A DNA stretch of 36,684 nucleotides, taken from positions 1-36,684 of the forward strand of contig JBIKTM010000017.1 in NCBI GenBank assembly GCA_044348085.1, read 5' to 3'. Shown in pieces: positions 15,935 through 25,443 of the stretch. This stretch comes from Verrucolacustris sp044348085. GTDB taxonomy: Bacteria; Verrucomicrobiota; Verrucomicrobiia; Methylacidiphilales; Verrucolacustridaceae. The translations under genes and the position numbers were made by a program. Positions within the stretch are counted from its first letter, which is position 1, and the number at the start of each line of letters is the position of its first letter. A model generated the notes under the pieces. The model ran no database searches. It was not told the DNA's origin and worked only from the letters and a program-made list of their open reading frames with translations.

Positions 15935-16570
15935 TTACTTTTTCGATCCTGTCCAAATTGTTCCAGGCAAGATTTTAGCGTCAGGAGCAACCAAGCTGCC
16001 CGGATTCAGGACAGCATTGCAACCGACTGAGGCACGATCCCCCACAATCGCACCAAACTTCCGCAATCCCGTTTCGATCAGATGCCCCTCTTTTTGAACA
16101 CGAATGACCTGACCATCAAGACGGTAGTTGGACAAAATAACTCCAGCTCCAAGATTTACGTCCCTCCCCAGAATGGAATCTCCCACGTAGTTGAAGTGCG
16201 GGGCATGGGCACCTGCCAGAAGAACACAGTTCTTGAACTCAGAGCTATTCCCTAAAACACACCCGTCCCCAGCAATCACATTTTCCCGCAGATAGGCTCC
16301 ATGTCTGATTTCACAATTTTTACCAATCCACGCAGGTCCTCGAATATAGGCCCCAGGTTCAACAACTGTCCCCTCACCCAAATAGACATCTTTTCCAAGA
16401 ATCGGTGCCCCCACGAGTTTGCCCTTGGTCCCCTTGGGCAGGTTCTTTTTTAAGTAAGCAGCGATTTTAGGCAGAATATCCCAAGCGTCCTTAACGGATG
16501 CGAACAGCTCCTCATGCCCCTGTCCTGTAAGGTCAAAAAAGTCAGTCAGAGATGTGCCTAACTCTCTCAT
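15935..16570 (-). CDS. Left-handed beta-helix sugar-nucleotide/acyltransferase-like protein (GlmU C-terminal type)
   Basis: The product is 211 aa from ATG 16570, which has AGGGTGA 5 nt upstream; an in-frame GTG at 16579 is the alternative. From residue about 55 it shows hexapeptide-repeat turns (GAPILGKDVYLGEGTVVEPG, then IGKNCEIRHGAYLREN). The segment APHFNYVGDSILGRDVNLGAG matches the GlmU acetyltransferase region, in which the His before the YxGD motif is catalytic. The uridylyltransferase domain of full GlmU is missing. Similar stand-alone proteins are annotated as UDP-GlcNAc diphosphorylase-like or glucosamine-1-phosphate N-acetyltransferase. It could acetylate a sugar phosphate, but the substrate is not shown by the sequence. 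It follows hemL by 32 bp. Confidence 0.75.
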   Translation of the reverse strand: MRELGTSLTDFFDLTGQGHEELFASVKDAWDILPKIAAYLKKNLPKGTKGKLVGAPILGKDVYLGEGTVVEPGAYIRGPAWIGKNCEIRHGAYLRENVIAGDGCVLGNSSEFKNCVLLAGAHAPHFNYVGDSILGRDVNLGAGVILSNYRLDGQVIRVQKEGHLIETGLRKFGAIVGDRASVGCNAVLNPGSLVAPDAKILPGTIWTGSKK

Positions 16571-16602
16571 CCCAATCACCCTGCCTTAGCCCAAGCTCCC
16601 CC

Positions 16603-17904
16603 TCAAGCCTTCCGATGGAGCGCATTCTGCATCGCTACACGCGTTTTCTCCAACTCCTGATCACCATGGGAAGCAGAGATAAACCAGCTCTCAAATTGGG
16701 AGGGCGGGAAGTAAACCCCTTTCTCTAGGCAGGCATGAAAAAAGGAGGCGTAAGCATCTCGATCGCACTCCTGTGCATCTTTTAAATCCCGAACTTTTCC
16801 ACCGCCCTCTCGAAAGAACAGGCAAGTCATCGATCCGATTCGTGCCCAAGGATAGTTCAGGCCCGCGTGCTCCAACGCGCCCTTGACGATGCCTTCGAGC
16901 GACATCCCAATCTGCTCCAACTTCTCATAAATACCGCCTCTCTCGAGAACTTCGAGTTGAGCGATGCCAGCAGCCATAGCAAGAGGATGCCCCGATAAGG
17001 TCCCAGCCTGATACACGGGTCCGTCTGGAGCTAGTTGATCCATAATTTCAGCACGTCCACCAAAGGCTCCTACAGGCATTCCTCCGCCGATCACTTTCCC
17101 AAAAGCCGATAGATCAGGGCGTATTCCAAGCAATCCTTGGGCTCCCCCTAGACCCAAGCGAAACCCAGTCATCACCTCGTCAAAGACAAGCAGAGCTCCA
17201 CACTTTTTTGTAATCTCCCGAAGAAACTCCAAATAACCCTTTTCAGGCAAAATAAGGCCTACATTCGCAGGAATCGGCTCAAGCAAAATAGCCGCCAAGT
17301 CGTCCCCGTACTTTTCGATGCATGCATTTACAGCCTCACGATCATGAAAAGGTAAAATCAACGTGTCCTGAACTGCCCCGGGGGTAACTCCCGCGCTATC
17401 AGGTCGCCCTAGGGTCAGCGGACCCGATCCCGCAGCCACGAGGAGCGCATCACTATGACCATGATAGCACCCCGAAAACTTAATGATCTTCTTGCGCCCC
17501 GTGAACCCCCTTGCCAATCGCACACACGACATCGTCGCCTCAGTTCCACTACTACAAAACCGTACTTTCTCCACGCTCGGAATATGCCGACAGATTTTTG
17601 AAGCTAAAATCACCTCGCCTTCATGAGGAGTGCCATAACTGATGCCCCTACCCGCCGCATTCCGAATCGCATCCACAACCTCTGGATGAGCGTGTCCTAA
17701 AATCGCAGGACCCCAACTTCCGACATAATCCACATACTCCCTCCCATCCACATCTCGAAGGAGTGCGCCCTTCGCAGAGGCGACAAAGAAAGGCTCACCG
17801 CCGACCGCACGAAAAGCCCTCACAGGAGAGTGCACACCACCCGGGGTTACCTTTTTGGCTTTTCGAAATAACTCCTGCGAATTTTTTCCACCCCCTTGGC
17901 TCAT
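16603..17904 (-). CDS. hemL: Glutamate-1-semialdehyde 2,1-aminomutase
   Basis: HemL makes 5-aminolevulinate from glutamate-1-semialdehyde in the C5 haem pathway, in the cytosol, with PLP. The product is 433 aa from ATG 17904, matching the family (about 430); a longer frame extending upstream lacks similarity and would enter recG. Seen motifs are VTPGGVHSPVRAF, the PLP phosphate loop CSSGTEAT (118-124), YHGHSD, FDEVMTGFR (Asp242 contacts the pyridine N) and SAFGKVIGGGMPVGA with the Schiff-base Lys270. Upstream, recG ends 53 bp away on the same strand. The other haem genes are not in the window. Confidence 0.96.
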   Translation of the reverse strand: MSQGGGKNSQELFRKAKKVTPGGVHSPVRAFRAVGGEPFFVASAKGALLRDVDGREYVDYVGSWGPAILGHAHPEVVDAIRNAAGRGISYGTPHEGEVILASKICRHIPSVEKVRFCSSGTEATMSCVRLARGFTGRKKIIKFSGCYHGHSDALLVAAGSGPLTLGRPDSAGVTPGAVQDTLILPFHDREAVNACIEKYGDDLAAILLEPIPANVGLILPEKGYLEFLREITKKCGALLVFDEVMTGFRLGLGGAQGLLGIRPDLSAFGKVIGGGMPVGAFGGRAEIMDQLAPDGPVYQAGTLSGHPLAMAAGIAQLEVLERGGIYEKLEQIGMSLEGIVKGALEHAGLNYPWARIGSMTCLFFREGGGKVRDLKDAQECDRDAYASFFHACLEKGVYFPPSQFESWFISASHGDQELEKTRVAMQNALHRKA

Positions 17905-17957
17905 CCAATAAGGGTAAACCCCCACACTCCCCGATTCCAGTCCGCGTAAGAGACAAA

Positions 17958-19991
17958 CTAATTGGCAGCAAAATCTGCCCGTGCTTTTTTCTCTGCCTCC
18001 ACTAACCCCGACCACCTCTCCCAGCCCCCTGCCCAAAGACCCTCTGCCTCTTGGGTCGCCACACCCAACAAGGGCAGGTCGGCAGGAAGTCGAGCATGTC
18101 GATACCGTGGAGCCCCGCTCTGCTCATCTCCGAGGGTATCCCCAGGCCCACGGATCTCGAAATCCTTCTCCGCAACCAAAAAACCATCCCGATTCTCAGC
18201 CAGAAAATCCAACCTCTCTTTCGCTTCCACGCCACCAGATCGTTGAATCAGAATACACATCCCACTTTTTCCTCCGCGCCCAATTCTACCCCTTAATTGA
18301 TGCAACTGAGACAATCCCAAACGATCCGCATGATCTATTACCATTAAGCTGGCCTCCGGAACATCCACCCCCACCTCAACAACAGTCGTGGCCACCAAAA
18401 CAGAAATCGCGCCTTTTCGAAACTGGTCCAGAATTTCCACCTTCTCAGCCTCTCTCATTTTTCCGTGTAAAAGAGCAACTTTTTTGTGTCCAAATCGTTT
18501 TGATAAATGCTCGTAGGTCTTTCGCACGGAAGCCTCCTCGGATGGGTCTTCCACCTCATCCCCCAATCTTGGGACCACCACATAGGCTCTGTCTCCAGCC
18601 TGAACTCGATCCTTGATATGAGCCCAGATCTTTTCCTCGGCAGTACCATCTCTGACAAATGTTCGCACCTCCCCTCGCCCAGGCGGCATCTCGCGCAAAT
18701 AAGAGATGTCTAAATCGCCGTGGATCAGCAAGTCGTAGGTTCTTGGAATGGGAGTTGCCGTGAGCACGAGCAGGTCAGGACGCTCTCCTTTAGCCAAAAA
18801 AGCAGCTCTCTGCTTTACCCCAAAGCGCTGCTGCTCATCGATCACACAAAGGGAAAGGCGGGCTAACTTTGTTTTGGCCGCAAAAAGCGCATGGGTTCCA
18901 ACGGTAATCCTCGGGAAAAGCCCAACGGGGCCAGGCTTAGAAGCGGAAGTCCATGTCACAATTTCCACAAGGCGGGGCGGAAGTAGCTTACGTAATGCTA
19001 CCGCGTGCTGCTCGACGAGTAAGGTGGTCGGCGCCATGAGCGCAACATGCGAGCCGTGCTCCAGTGCCCGCAGTAAAGCATGGGCTGCCACAAGAGTCTT
19101 GCCAGAGCCGACATCACCCTGGAGAAGGCGATGCATCGGCCGGCCCAGACTTAAATCCTTATCAATTTCTTTACAGACATCTTTCTGACCCTGCGTCATC
19201 TGAAAAGGTAGCCTCTCATGCCAAGGCCCGATTAGATCTCGAACCTTCTCGGGTCTCTCCACCTGAATTGCCTCCCGGGCCGCTCTCCTAACACGAACTC
19301 CGAACTGCGCCGCAACAAGTTCTTCCCAAGCCAAACGTCGTCGTGAAATCTCCACATCACGCAAGGAAGATGGAAAATGGTAAGTACGAAAAGACTCTTC
19401 TCGATTGGGCATCCCTTCGCATTGCGGAAATGCTTCCTCCACCTGAGGCCAACAGTTTTTTAAATAGTGGTAAATCGTAGAACGAACTCGTCTCTGATTC
19501 AGCCCGGCAATCAAAGGATAAACAGGAACTACCCGATCCAAATGAATACTCTCCTCCTTGCCCTCTTCAATCGTCTCAGTCTCGGGATGGGTGATTCTCA
19601 ATACTCCCGCTTTCTCCTCCAGCCTACCGTAGACAGCCACTCTTTTCCCCTCAGGGAATGCTCGTGCCAGAAAAGGTAGGTGATAGTAAATCATTCGCAC
19701 CCGATCCCCAGTTTCGAGACCGTGCGCCACTACATTCAGATCCACCTCCACACTGCAGCGTCGTCCCCTCCAACGATTCAGTTTCGAACGAATCACAACC
19801 CCTTGAAAGTGAACTGGGCCATCAGGCAATCCCATCGACGGCGCCCAACCTTGGCGCCGATCTTCGTGTCTCCTAGGCAGATACCCCACTAACTCCTCGG
19901 GCCGCTCAAACCCAAGTTTCGCAGCCAGAAGGGTTGCAGCTCGTGTCGCGCGAGCGACCTCGGCACTTACTGCCAGTCCGTCATTCGCCAC
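17958..19991 (-). CDS. recG: ATP-dependent DNA helicase RecG
   Basis: RecG remodels stalled forks and branched DNA. The product is 677 aa, close to the usual 690. An N-terminal wedge/OB domain is followed by the helicase core: MTQGQKDVCKEID, Walker A GDVGSGKT (near residue 290), motif II VIDEQQRFG, motif III TATPIPRT, and VVEVGVDVPEAS and HQLRGRIGRGG for motifs V and VI. Motif II has DEQQ where many RecG proteins have DEQH. The start is a GTG at 19991 inside the end of recJ (25-bp overlap); no better ATG exists nearby. Coupling to recJ makes a small repair unit. Confidence 0.97.
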   Translation of the reverse strand: MANDGLAVSAEVARATRAATLLAAKLGFERPEELVGYLPRRHEDRRQGWAPSMGLPDGPVHFQGVVIRSKLNRWRGRRCSVEVDLNVVAHGLETGDRVRMIYYHLPFLARAFPEGKRVAVYGRLEEKAGVLRITHPETETIEEGKEESIHLDRVVPVYPLIAGLNQRRVRSTIYHYLKNCWPQVEEAFPQCEGMPNREESFRTYHFPSSLRDVEISRRRLAWEELVAAQFGVRVRRAAREAIQVERPEKVRDLIGPWHERLPFQMTQGQKDVCKEIDKDLSLGRPMHRLLQGDVGSGKTLVAAHALLRALEHGSHVALMAPTTLLVEQHAVALRKLLPPRLVEIVTWTSASKPGPVGLFPRITVGTHALFAAKTKLARLSLCVIDEQQRFGVKQRAAFLAKGERPDLLVLTATPIPRTYDLLIHGDLDISYLREMPPGRGEVRTFVRDGTAEEKIWAHIKDRVQAGDRAYVVVPRLGDEVEDPSEEASVRKTYEHLSKRFGHKKVALLHGKMREAEKVEILDQFRKGAISVLVATTVVEVGVDVPEASLMVIDHADRLGLSQLHQLRGRIGRGGKSGMCILIQRSGGVEAKERLDFLAENRDGFLVAEKDFEIRGPGDTLGDEQSGAPRYRHARLPADLPLLGVATQEAEGLWAGGWERWSGLVEAEKKARADFAAN

Positions 19992-21616
19992 CGGGGTCCA
20001 TCCGTATAGTCATCCCACTCCCAAATTCCCGCCAAATCGAACACTTTTGGGGTTGGAGCTCTCTTTGCAAAATCGAATCCGATCACTTCAAACTTCTTGT
20101 CCCCTGCTTGAGCTCGGAACTTAAGATGTCGCTCGGCAAAGACTCTTGGTGTTCCGACGACTTGAACCCCGTCGACTCGCAAAGTCGGTTCGGGATTGCC
20201 TTTTCCAAATGGAGCCAGCTCAGCTAAAGACCGAGCCATCTCAGGCGTTAAATGAGAAGGACACAATTGGATATCAATCGGAAGGGTTTTTTCAAAGATG
20301 TCGGGTGCCACGTGAGTTTCAAGCCATGCCTGAAGCAGTTTTCTAAACTCTGCGACTTGCCCCGCTTCAATCACAATTCCCGCCGCTGCATCATGACCCC
20401 CAAAACCCTTAAGACACGACGAGCAGGCACGCAACGCATCCATTAAGGACAAACCAGGCAAACCCCGACCACTCCCCCTCCCTTCCCCCTCCGAATTGAG
20501 TGCAATCGTAAAGCTGGGTCGATGAAATTTGCGAACAAGACGAGCCGCAACAATTCCGACAACTCCAGGATGCCAACGATCACTCGCCACCACATTCGCT
20601 AATCCTTTGGGCAGAGATTCCACCTGCACCTCGGCTTCCCCTAAAGCAACCGCCTCCAACTCCTGTCTTCGACGATTCTGCAGATCCAACTCTCTCGCTA
20701 AACGCGCCGTTTCTGTGGGATCATGACTTAGAAGGAGCTCCAACCCCGAGCTAGCGTCTCCCACGCGACCTCCCGCATTGATTCTCGGCCCCAGCTGAAA
20801 TCCAAGCGTAAAAGAGGTGGGAACCCTCTGCCCCACACCACTTACCTCCATCAATCTCTTTAATCCCGGATGCACTGTTTTCGCCAACCGCCTCAACCCC
20901 TCCTGAACAAAGATTCGATTATCATTCAGAAGAGGCACAAGGTCAGCAACCGTGGCTAATGCCACAAGATCCATAACATCCCGTAAATCAAACTTCTCCC
21001 GACCACCTTTTGCCCTTTGGTAGGCATGACAAAGTTTAAAAACTAATCCTGCCGTACAAAAGTGATGCCCCACCGACCCACGCTGCGGATTTACCATCAC
21101 GTCCGCTTTCGGTTGAGGTTCGCTGAGTTGATGGTGGTCGACGATTAAAACGCGTACTCCGGCCTGCTTTAGTTTCTCAACTTCGCCAAAACTGTTTGTG
21201 CCGCAATCCAGGGCAAGGAACACCTCTGGGATAAAGCCTTGATCCAAGGCACGATCCAAAGCTCCCATCGTTAATCCATAGCCCTCTTTTTGACGATCAG
21301 GCATAAAGGTCTGAATCTCCCCTGCCCCTTGAGACCGCAAGAATAGTTTCATCAGTGTAGCGCTCACAATTCCGTCCACATCGTAGTCGGAAAAAATAAG
21401 AATCCTCTTTTTCGCCTGAATCGCTTCCGACAAAAACTCCACCCCGTCCGAAATCCCGGGCAACTCCTCAGGAGCCCCCAAACTCGCAAGGCGTGGACGC
21501 AAAAAGTTTTCCTGATCCACACCGACTGAGAAACCTCGGAAGGAAAGAAAGCGGGAGATCAGCTCCTCCCCTCCACATTCCGATGGGAGGACTAAGTGGG
21601 AATCAGACCAACGCAT
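19967..21616 (-). CDS. recJ: Single-stranded-DNA-specific exonuclease RecJ
   Basis: RecJ degrades single-stranded DNA 5' to 3' in recombinational repair. The product is 549 aa from ATG 21616, preceded by GGA 7 nt upstream; a GTG at 21637 is in frame but sits in a hairpin and has no Shine-Dalgarno. The DHH-family metal motifs are FSDYDVDG, LALDCGTN, IVDHHQ and ATVADLVPL. The DHHA1 motif GFGGHDAAAG and RINAGGRVGDA are also seen, followed by the OB fold near the C-terminus. It lies 40 bp after secDF and overlaps recG. The secDF-recJ adjacency is seen in several phyla. Confidence 0.96.
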   Translation of the reverse strand: MRWSDSHLVLPSECGGEELISRFLSFRGFSVGVDQENFLRPRLASLGAPEELPGISDGVEFLSEAIQAKKRILIFSDYDVDGIVSATLMKLFLRSQGAGEIQTFMPDRQKEGYGLTMGALDRALDQGFIPEVFLALDCGTNSFGEVEKLKQAGVRVLIVDHHQLSEPQPKADVMVNPQRGSVGHHFCTAGLVFKLCHAYQRAKGGREKFDLRDVMDLVALATVADLVPLLNDNRIFVQEGLRRLAKTVHPGLKRLMEVSGVGQRVPTSFTLGFQLGPRINAGGRVGDASSGLELLLSHDPTETARLARELDLQNRRRQELEAVALGEAEVQVESLPKGLANVVASDRWHPGVVGIVAARLVRKFHRPSFTIALNSEGEGRGSGRGLPGLSLMDALRACSSCLKGFGGHDAAAGIVIEAGQVAEFRKLLQAWLETHVAPDIFEKTLPIDIQLCPSHLTPEMARSLAELAPFGKGNPEPTLRVDGVQVVGTPRVFAERHLKFRAQAGDKKFEVIGFDFAKRAPTPKVFDLAGIWEWDDYTDGPRWRMTDWQ

Positions 21617-21627
21617 CCTATTCCAAT

Positions 21628-21644
21628 ACGGTCTCACAGACCGT
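21628..21644. repeat. Small perfect hairpin before recJ
   Basis: ACGGTCT (21628-21634) and AGACCGT (21638-21644) are exact reverse complements with CAC between them. The hairpin sits in the secDF-recJ gap, 11 bp upstream of the recJ ATG, and has no T-run on the minus-strand side, so it is a weak candidate for a terminator. It might shield translation initiation or processing. Confidence 0.4.
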
Positions 21645-21656
21645 TAGCAAGTCTGT

Positions 21657-23930
21657 CTAGCTGCGTTTTCGACCGAAAAGCAGAACGATCGGACTGGCGA
21701 TGAAAATCGAACTGTAAGTTCCTACTACAATCCCAATCAGCAGGATGAGCGAGAAATCATTAATCACCCTTCCCCCGAGTAAAAAGAGCACAAGAACGGC
21801 CAAGAAAGTTGTTCCCGAAGTTAAAAGCGTCCTACTCAAGGTCTGATTGATCGCCAGATTCATCGCTCCCGCACGATCCGCACCAACTCCTCCACGGAAA
21901 AACTCGCGGATACGATCAAAGATAACAATCGTGTCGTTGATCGAGTATCCAGCAACCGCCAAAATGGCGCCCACCATCGGCAAGGAAAGCTCCCTGCCCA
22001 GCAAGGCAAAGATTCCCAAGCTAATCAGGACGTCGTGCAGGAGAGCCACGATGGCCCCGATCGCAAAGGAGGTCTCAAACCTCCAAGTGGTGTAAAAGAA
22101 GATCGCAATCATTCCTAAAATAAGAGCGATCAGAGCTTTCTGTTTTAACTCATTCCCGACCACTCCAGCCACCTTATCCAACTGCAACTGCTGGAACTTG
22201 GCCTGTGGGAAGTCCTTCGCGAGGGTCTCACCCGCTTTCTCCCCCATACCGAATGCGGTCCGCAAGGAGAGTACTTCCTGACCACCTACAGGACTCCGCT
22301 GATACTGAACCACCTCAGCCATCGAACCTAAAGAAGAGCGAATTTTTCCATCATCCACTTTTTCCTGGAAACTAAATGTCACAAGATCTCCGCCCGTAAA
22401 ATCGACTCCCAATACTTTTTCGCCCTTGATCACAACCGTCACCAGCCCCGCCCCAAGGAGAAGACCCGACAAAATAAAAGCAGGTCCGCGGAGACCCAGA
22501 AAATTGATCTTACAGTTTTCGAAAAGGCGCATCATATGCAGCGATCCTCTTCCCCCCTTTTCCGCCAACCACTCCGCCCCTGTGCGACTAATGATCAATG
22601 CAGCAAACATGCTGGAGAAGATTCCTAGGCAAAGGACCGTTGCGAACCCCTGAACAGGGCCTGACCCCTGCCAAAAGAGGATCGCGGCCGCAATAACTGT
22701 TGTAACATTTGCGTCCAAAATAGAGCTGAACGCACGCTGGAACCCAGATCCCACAGCCTCCAGCGCCGTGCGATGATGCGCCAACTCTTCCCGAATTCGC
22801 TCAAAGACTAGAACGTTTGCGTCCACCCCAATACCAATCGTCAAAATCAAACCAGCCAAACCAGGCAAGGTCAGGGTAAAACCAAATTGAGCCAACAGAC
22901 CCAAAAGAATCAAAATGTTTAAGGCCAGCCCAAATACCGAAACCAGCCCCAGCCATCGGTAGTACAGAAGAACGAAAAGACCAACAGCAACAAGACTGAC
23001 CCAACCCGCCCGAAACCCGCTCTGGACGGAACTCGCCCCAAGGCTCGGATCTACCCCACGTTCATCAATAATCGACACAGGATTCTCAAGGGGATTCTTA
23101 AGAACGCTGGCCAGTTCTTCCGCCTCGACAGAGGACATATTGCCACCAGAGATCTCGCAACTTCCATAAATCGCACTCCGAATCACAGGAGCGGAGTACA
23201 CCTCACCATCCAAAATCACCGCAAGACGCCGACCAATATTCTGCTCGGTCAGATTCCCAAACTTTTTCCGCCCCTCAGGATTGAATTCAATAATAACAAC
23301 CGCGCGACCCAACTGATCGACACTTCGAAATGCATTGGCAACGCTCTTGCCCGAAATTTCGGTCCGCCGCTTAACGACAATGGGAAACTCTTTGACGGTT
23401 CCATTGGGTTGACGATCCCGAAGCATGAGAAGCTGACTATCAATCGGAATTTGTGGTTTGGTTTTTCCATCTCCAACAAGCTCATCGCTTCTTTCGTGAA
23501 CCAAAGTGAATTCCAGCTTTGCGACTCGCTCCAGTTGTCGGCGATACGATGCCTTATCCGCCTCACTCACCCCGGGAATCTGAACGATGATCCGATTCTG
23601 CCCCACAGGCTGAATGACGGGTTCTGCCACGCCGACCGAATCGACGCGCTTCCGGATTACTTCTACAGCCTGATCCAGTGTCCCCTGGCCTGTACTGCCC
23701 GCCAGCTCCAAGAGGAACTGCGTTCCACCTCGGAGATCCAATCCGGGCTTAATCTTAACCTTCCACGCGCCTGTTTCATCCTTTGCAAAGAGGGAGGTCA
23801 AACACAACGCCGTAAGAGTGAGGGTTAGAAAAACGCTCAGCCGCATGCGTTTCCTAGTCTCCGTAGTCAGGAAGTACCCGATAAAGAGAACAAAGAAAAC
23901 CAGACTTAAGCCAAACTGAATGCCGATCAT
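21657..23930 (-). CDS. secDF: Fused protein translocase subunit SecDF
   Basis: SecDF uses the proton gradient to pull exported proteins through SecYEG. The product is 757 aa from ATG 23930 (an in-frame TTG at 23936 is less likely). SecD part: two N-terminal membrane segments, the P1 motif KPGLDLRGGTQFLLEL at about 63-78, periplasmic P1 domain, then GVDANVLVFERIREE, typical of the fourth membrane segment of SecD. SecF part: VDFTGGDLVTFSF, then IVIFDRIREFFRGG and a C-terminal membrane bundle. Two subunits that are separate in E. coli are joined here, as in Bacillus and many PVC and Bacteroidota bacteria. It is 12 bp downstream of yajC. Confidence 0.96.
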   Translation of the reverse strand: MIGIQFGLSLVFFVLFIGYFLTTETRKRMRLSVFLTLTLTALCLTSLFAKDETGAWKVKIKPGLDLRGGTQFLLELAGSTGQGTLDQAVEVIRKRVDSVGVAEPVIQPVGQNRIIVQIPGVSEADKASYRRQLERVAKLEFTLVHERSDELVGDGKTKPQIPIDSQLLMLRDRQPNGTVKEFPIVVKRRTEISGKSVANAFRSVDQLGRAVVIIEFNPEGRKKFGNLTEQNIGRRLAVILDGEVYSAPVIRSAIYGSCEISGGNMSSVEAEELASVLKNPLENPVSIIDERGVDPSLGASSVQSGFRAGWVSLVAVGLFVLLYYRWLGLVSVFGLALNILILLGLLAQFGFTLTLPGLAGLILTIGIGVDANVLVFERIREELAHHRTALEAVGSGFQRAFSSILDANVTTVIAAAILFWQGSGPVQGFATVLCLGIFSSMFAALIISRTGAEWLAEKGGRGSLHMMRLFENCKINFLGLRGPAFILSGLLLGAGLVTVVIKGEKVLGVDFTGGDLVTFSFQEKVDDGKIRSSLGSMAEVVQYQRSPVGGQEVLSLRTAFGMGEKAGETLAKDFPQAKFQQLQLDKVAGVVGNELKQKALIALILGMIAIFFYTTWRFETSFAIGAIVALLHDVLISLGIFALLGRELSLPMVGAILAVAGYSINDTIVIFDRIREFFRGGVGADRAGAMNLAINQTLSRTLLTSGTTFLAVLVLFLLGGRVINDFSLILLIGIVVGTYSSIFIASPIVLLFGRKRS

Positions 23931-23942
23931 AAACAAAGAGGC

Positions 23943-24296
23943 CTAACTGGCCGGTTTCTCCTCTGATGCCTTTTCCACTGAGGTAATACTCGAACGCAGG
24001 ACTTCAAGCTTCACATTGTCAGCCACTTTAAGAATCACGATGTTGTCCTTCAAGTTGGCCACCGTCCCATAGATTCCGCCTGCAGCCAGTACCCGATCCC
24101 CCGTCTTCACCGACTGAATGAGCTTTTCGGTCTCCTTTTGTCTCTTCATCTGGGGACGGAGCAAAACAAAGTACATCAAAACAAAAAGGATCCCCAAAGG
24201 CAGGATTTGCACCCAAGCAGGCGGGCCACTGCCATCCGCAGGAGGCGGTGCCATCATAAGGGGGATCTGCCCCACCCAATTCAAATCAAACATCAT
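23943..24296 (-). CDS. yajC: Preprotein translocase accessory subunit YajC
   Basis: The product is 117 aa from ATG 24296, with AGGAG 7 nt upstream lying inside the end of tgt (11-bp overlap). After a short polar start, one membrane helix (ILPLGILFVLMYFVLLRP) is followed by QMKRQKETEKLIQSVKTGDRVLAAGGIYGTV, the YajC core, and an acidic/basic tail. YajC binds SecDF at the Sec translocon. The tgt-yajC-secDF order is widespread in bacteria and supports the call. Confidence 0.95.
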   Translation of the reverse strand: MMFDLNWVGQIPLMMAPPPADGSGPPAWVQILPLGILFVLMYFVLLRPQMKRQKETEKLIQSVKTGDRVLAAGGIYGTVANLKDNIVILKVADNVKLEVLRSSITSVEKASEEKPAS

Positions 24297-25443
24297 CGGT
24301 ACTCTCCTCTTCCTTGGATGTGCCACCCCGCTGATACCGCTCCAAGAACTCGCGGGACCAGCTTTGCCAGCGACCCTCTAGGATCGCCCTCCGAGCTTGC
24401 CGGAGTGTCTCAAGATTGAAGAATAGATTATGCAGGGAAATCAATCGTAATCCCAGCAGTTCTTCCGCCTTGATCAAATGTTGGATATAGGCACGACTGA
24501 AGCGCAGACAAGTATAACAGCCACAACCCTCCACAATCGGCCCCTCATCGCGGGTCCATGTCGACTTCCTCACAGACACAGGCCCCGTCGTGGTACATGC
24601 CGTCCCATTGCGAGCCACCCGAGTGGGAAGAACACAATCAAACATATCCACCCCCTTACCGATCATTCGCACCATCTGGTCGGGGTGCCCCAGCCCCATG
24701 ACATAACGGGGCCGATCCACTGGCAGATGCGGGGCACTTGAATCAATCGCAGCCATCATCTCCTTTTCGGGCTCTCCCACACTCACCCCGCCGATTGCAT
24801 ATCCATCAAATCCGATCTCCTGCAAAGCCAGACAACTTTTTTTCCTTAAATCCGCCTGATCCCCTCCTTGCACGATTCCAAACAGCAGGTTCTTTGTCTT
24901 CGTTGCCAACTGCTCTTCTCGACAAACCTTTGCCCACCGCAAAGTCCGCTCCAGACTCTTTTCCAGAACATCCCGCGAACACGGCCAAGGCGGACACTCA
25001 TCAAATGCCATCATGATGTCAGACCCAAGAGTCACCTGCGCACGAATCGCCTCCTTGGGCCCCAGAAACAACTTCTTTCCATCCACATGACTTGAAAACC
25101 AAACCCCTTCCTCACGCACCTCTCGAATCTTCGCTAAACTAAAAACCTGAAACCCACCGCTATCCGTCAAAATCGGCCCCTGCCATCGCATGAACTTATG
25201 CAGCCCCCCCATCTGCTCCATAACCTCCAAACCCGGCCTAACAACCAGATGGTAGGTATTTCCTAAAATGATTTGTGCCCGCATCTCCAGAAGTTCATCC
25301 GGACTCACCCCCTTCACGGATGCCTGAGTCCCCACAGGCATAAAAACAGGAGTTTGTACCTCTCCATGCTCCGTGAAAACGGCTCCCGCTCTCGCGTCCC
25401 CATCCGTTTTTTCTAGGCGAAATACCTCCCCCGCACTCTTCAC
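24286..25443 (-). CDS. tgt: tRNA-guanine transglycosylase
   Basis: Tgt exchanges G34 of tRNAs with GUN anticodons for preQ1, on the way to queuosine. The product is 385 aa. Seen are TPVFMPVGTQASVKGV, the LTDSGGFQVFSL segment with Asp94, FGIVQGG, YAIGGVSVGEP, FDCVLPTRVARNGTA with the second catalytic Asp, and the zinc site CGCYTCLRFSRAYIQHL (three Cys), with the His further on in LISLHNLFF. The start is a GTG at 25443 that overlaps the stop of the lipid kinase (GTGA). It heads the tgt-yajC-secDF group. Confidence 0.97.
   Translation of the reverse strand: MKSAGEVFRLEKTDGDARAGAVFTEHGEVQTPVFMPVGTQASVKGVSPDELLEMRAQIILGNTYHLVVRPGLEVMEQMGGLHKFMRWQGPILTDSGGFQVFSLAKIREVREEGVWFSSHVDGKKLFLGPKEAIRAQVTLGSDIMMAFDECPPWPCSRDVLEKSLERTLRWAKVCREEQLATKTKNLLFGIVQGGDQADLRKKSCLALQEIGFDGYAIGGVSVGEPEKEMMAAIDSSAPHLPVDRPRYVMGLGHPDQMVRMIGKGVDMFDCVLPTRVARNGTACTTTGPVSVRKSTWTRDEGPIVEGCGCYTCLRFSRAYIQHLIKAEELLGLRLISLHNLFFNLETLRQARRAILEGRWQSWSREFLERYQRGGTSKEEESTDDV

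Noticed and set aside
17958..19991. RecG motif II reading DEQQ instead of DEQH
   Set aside because: A Q at this position is a tolerated variant, and all other helicase motifs are intact.
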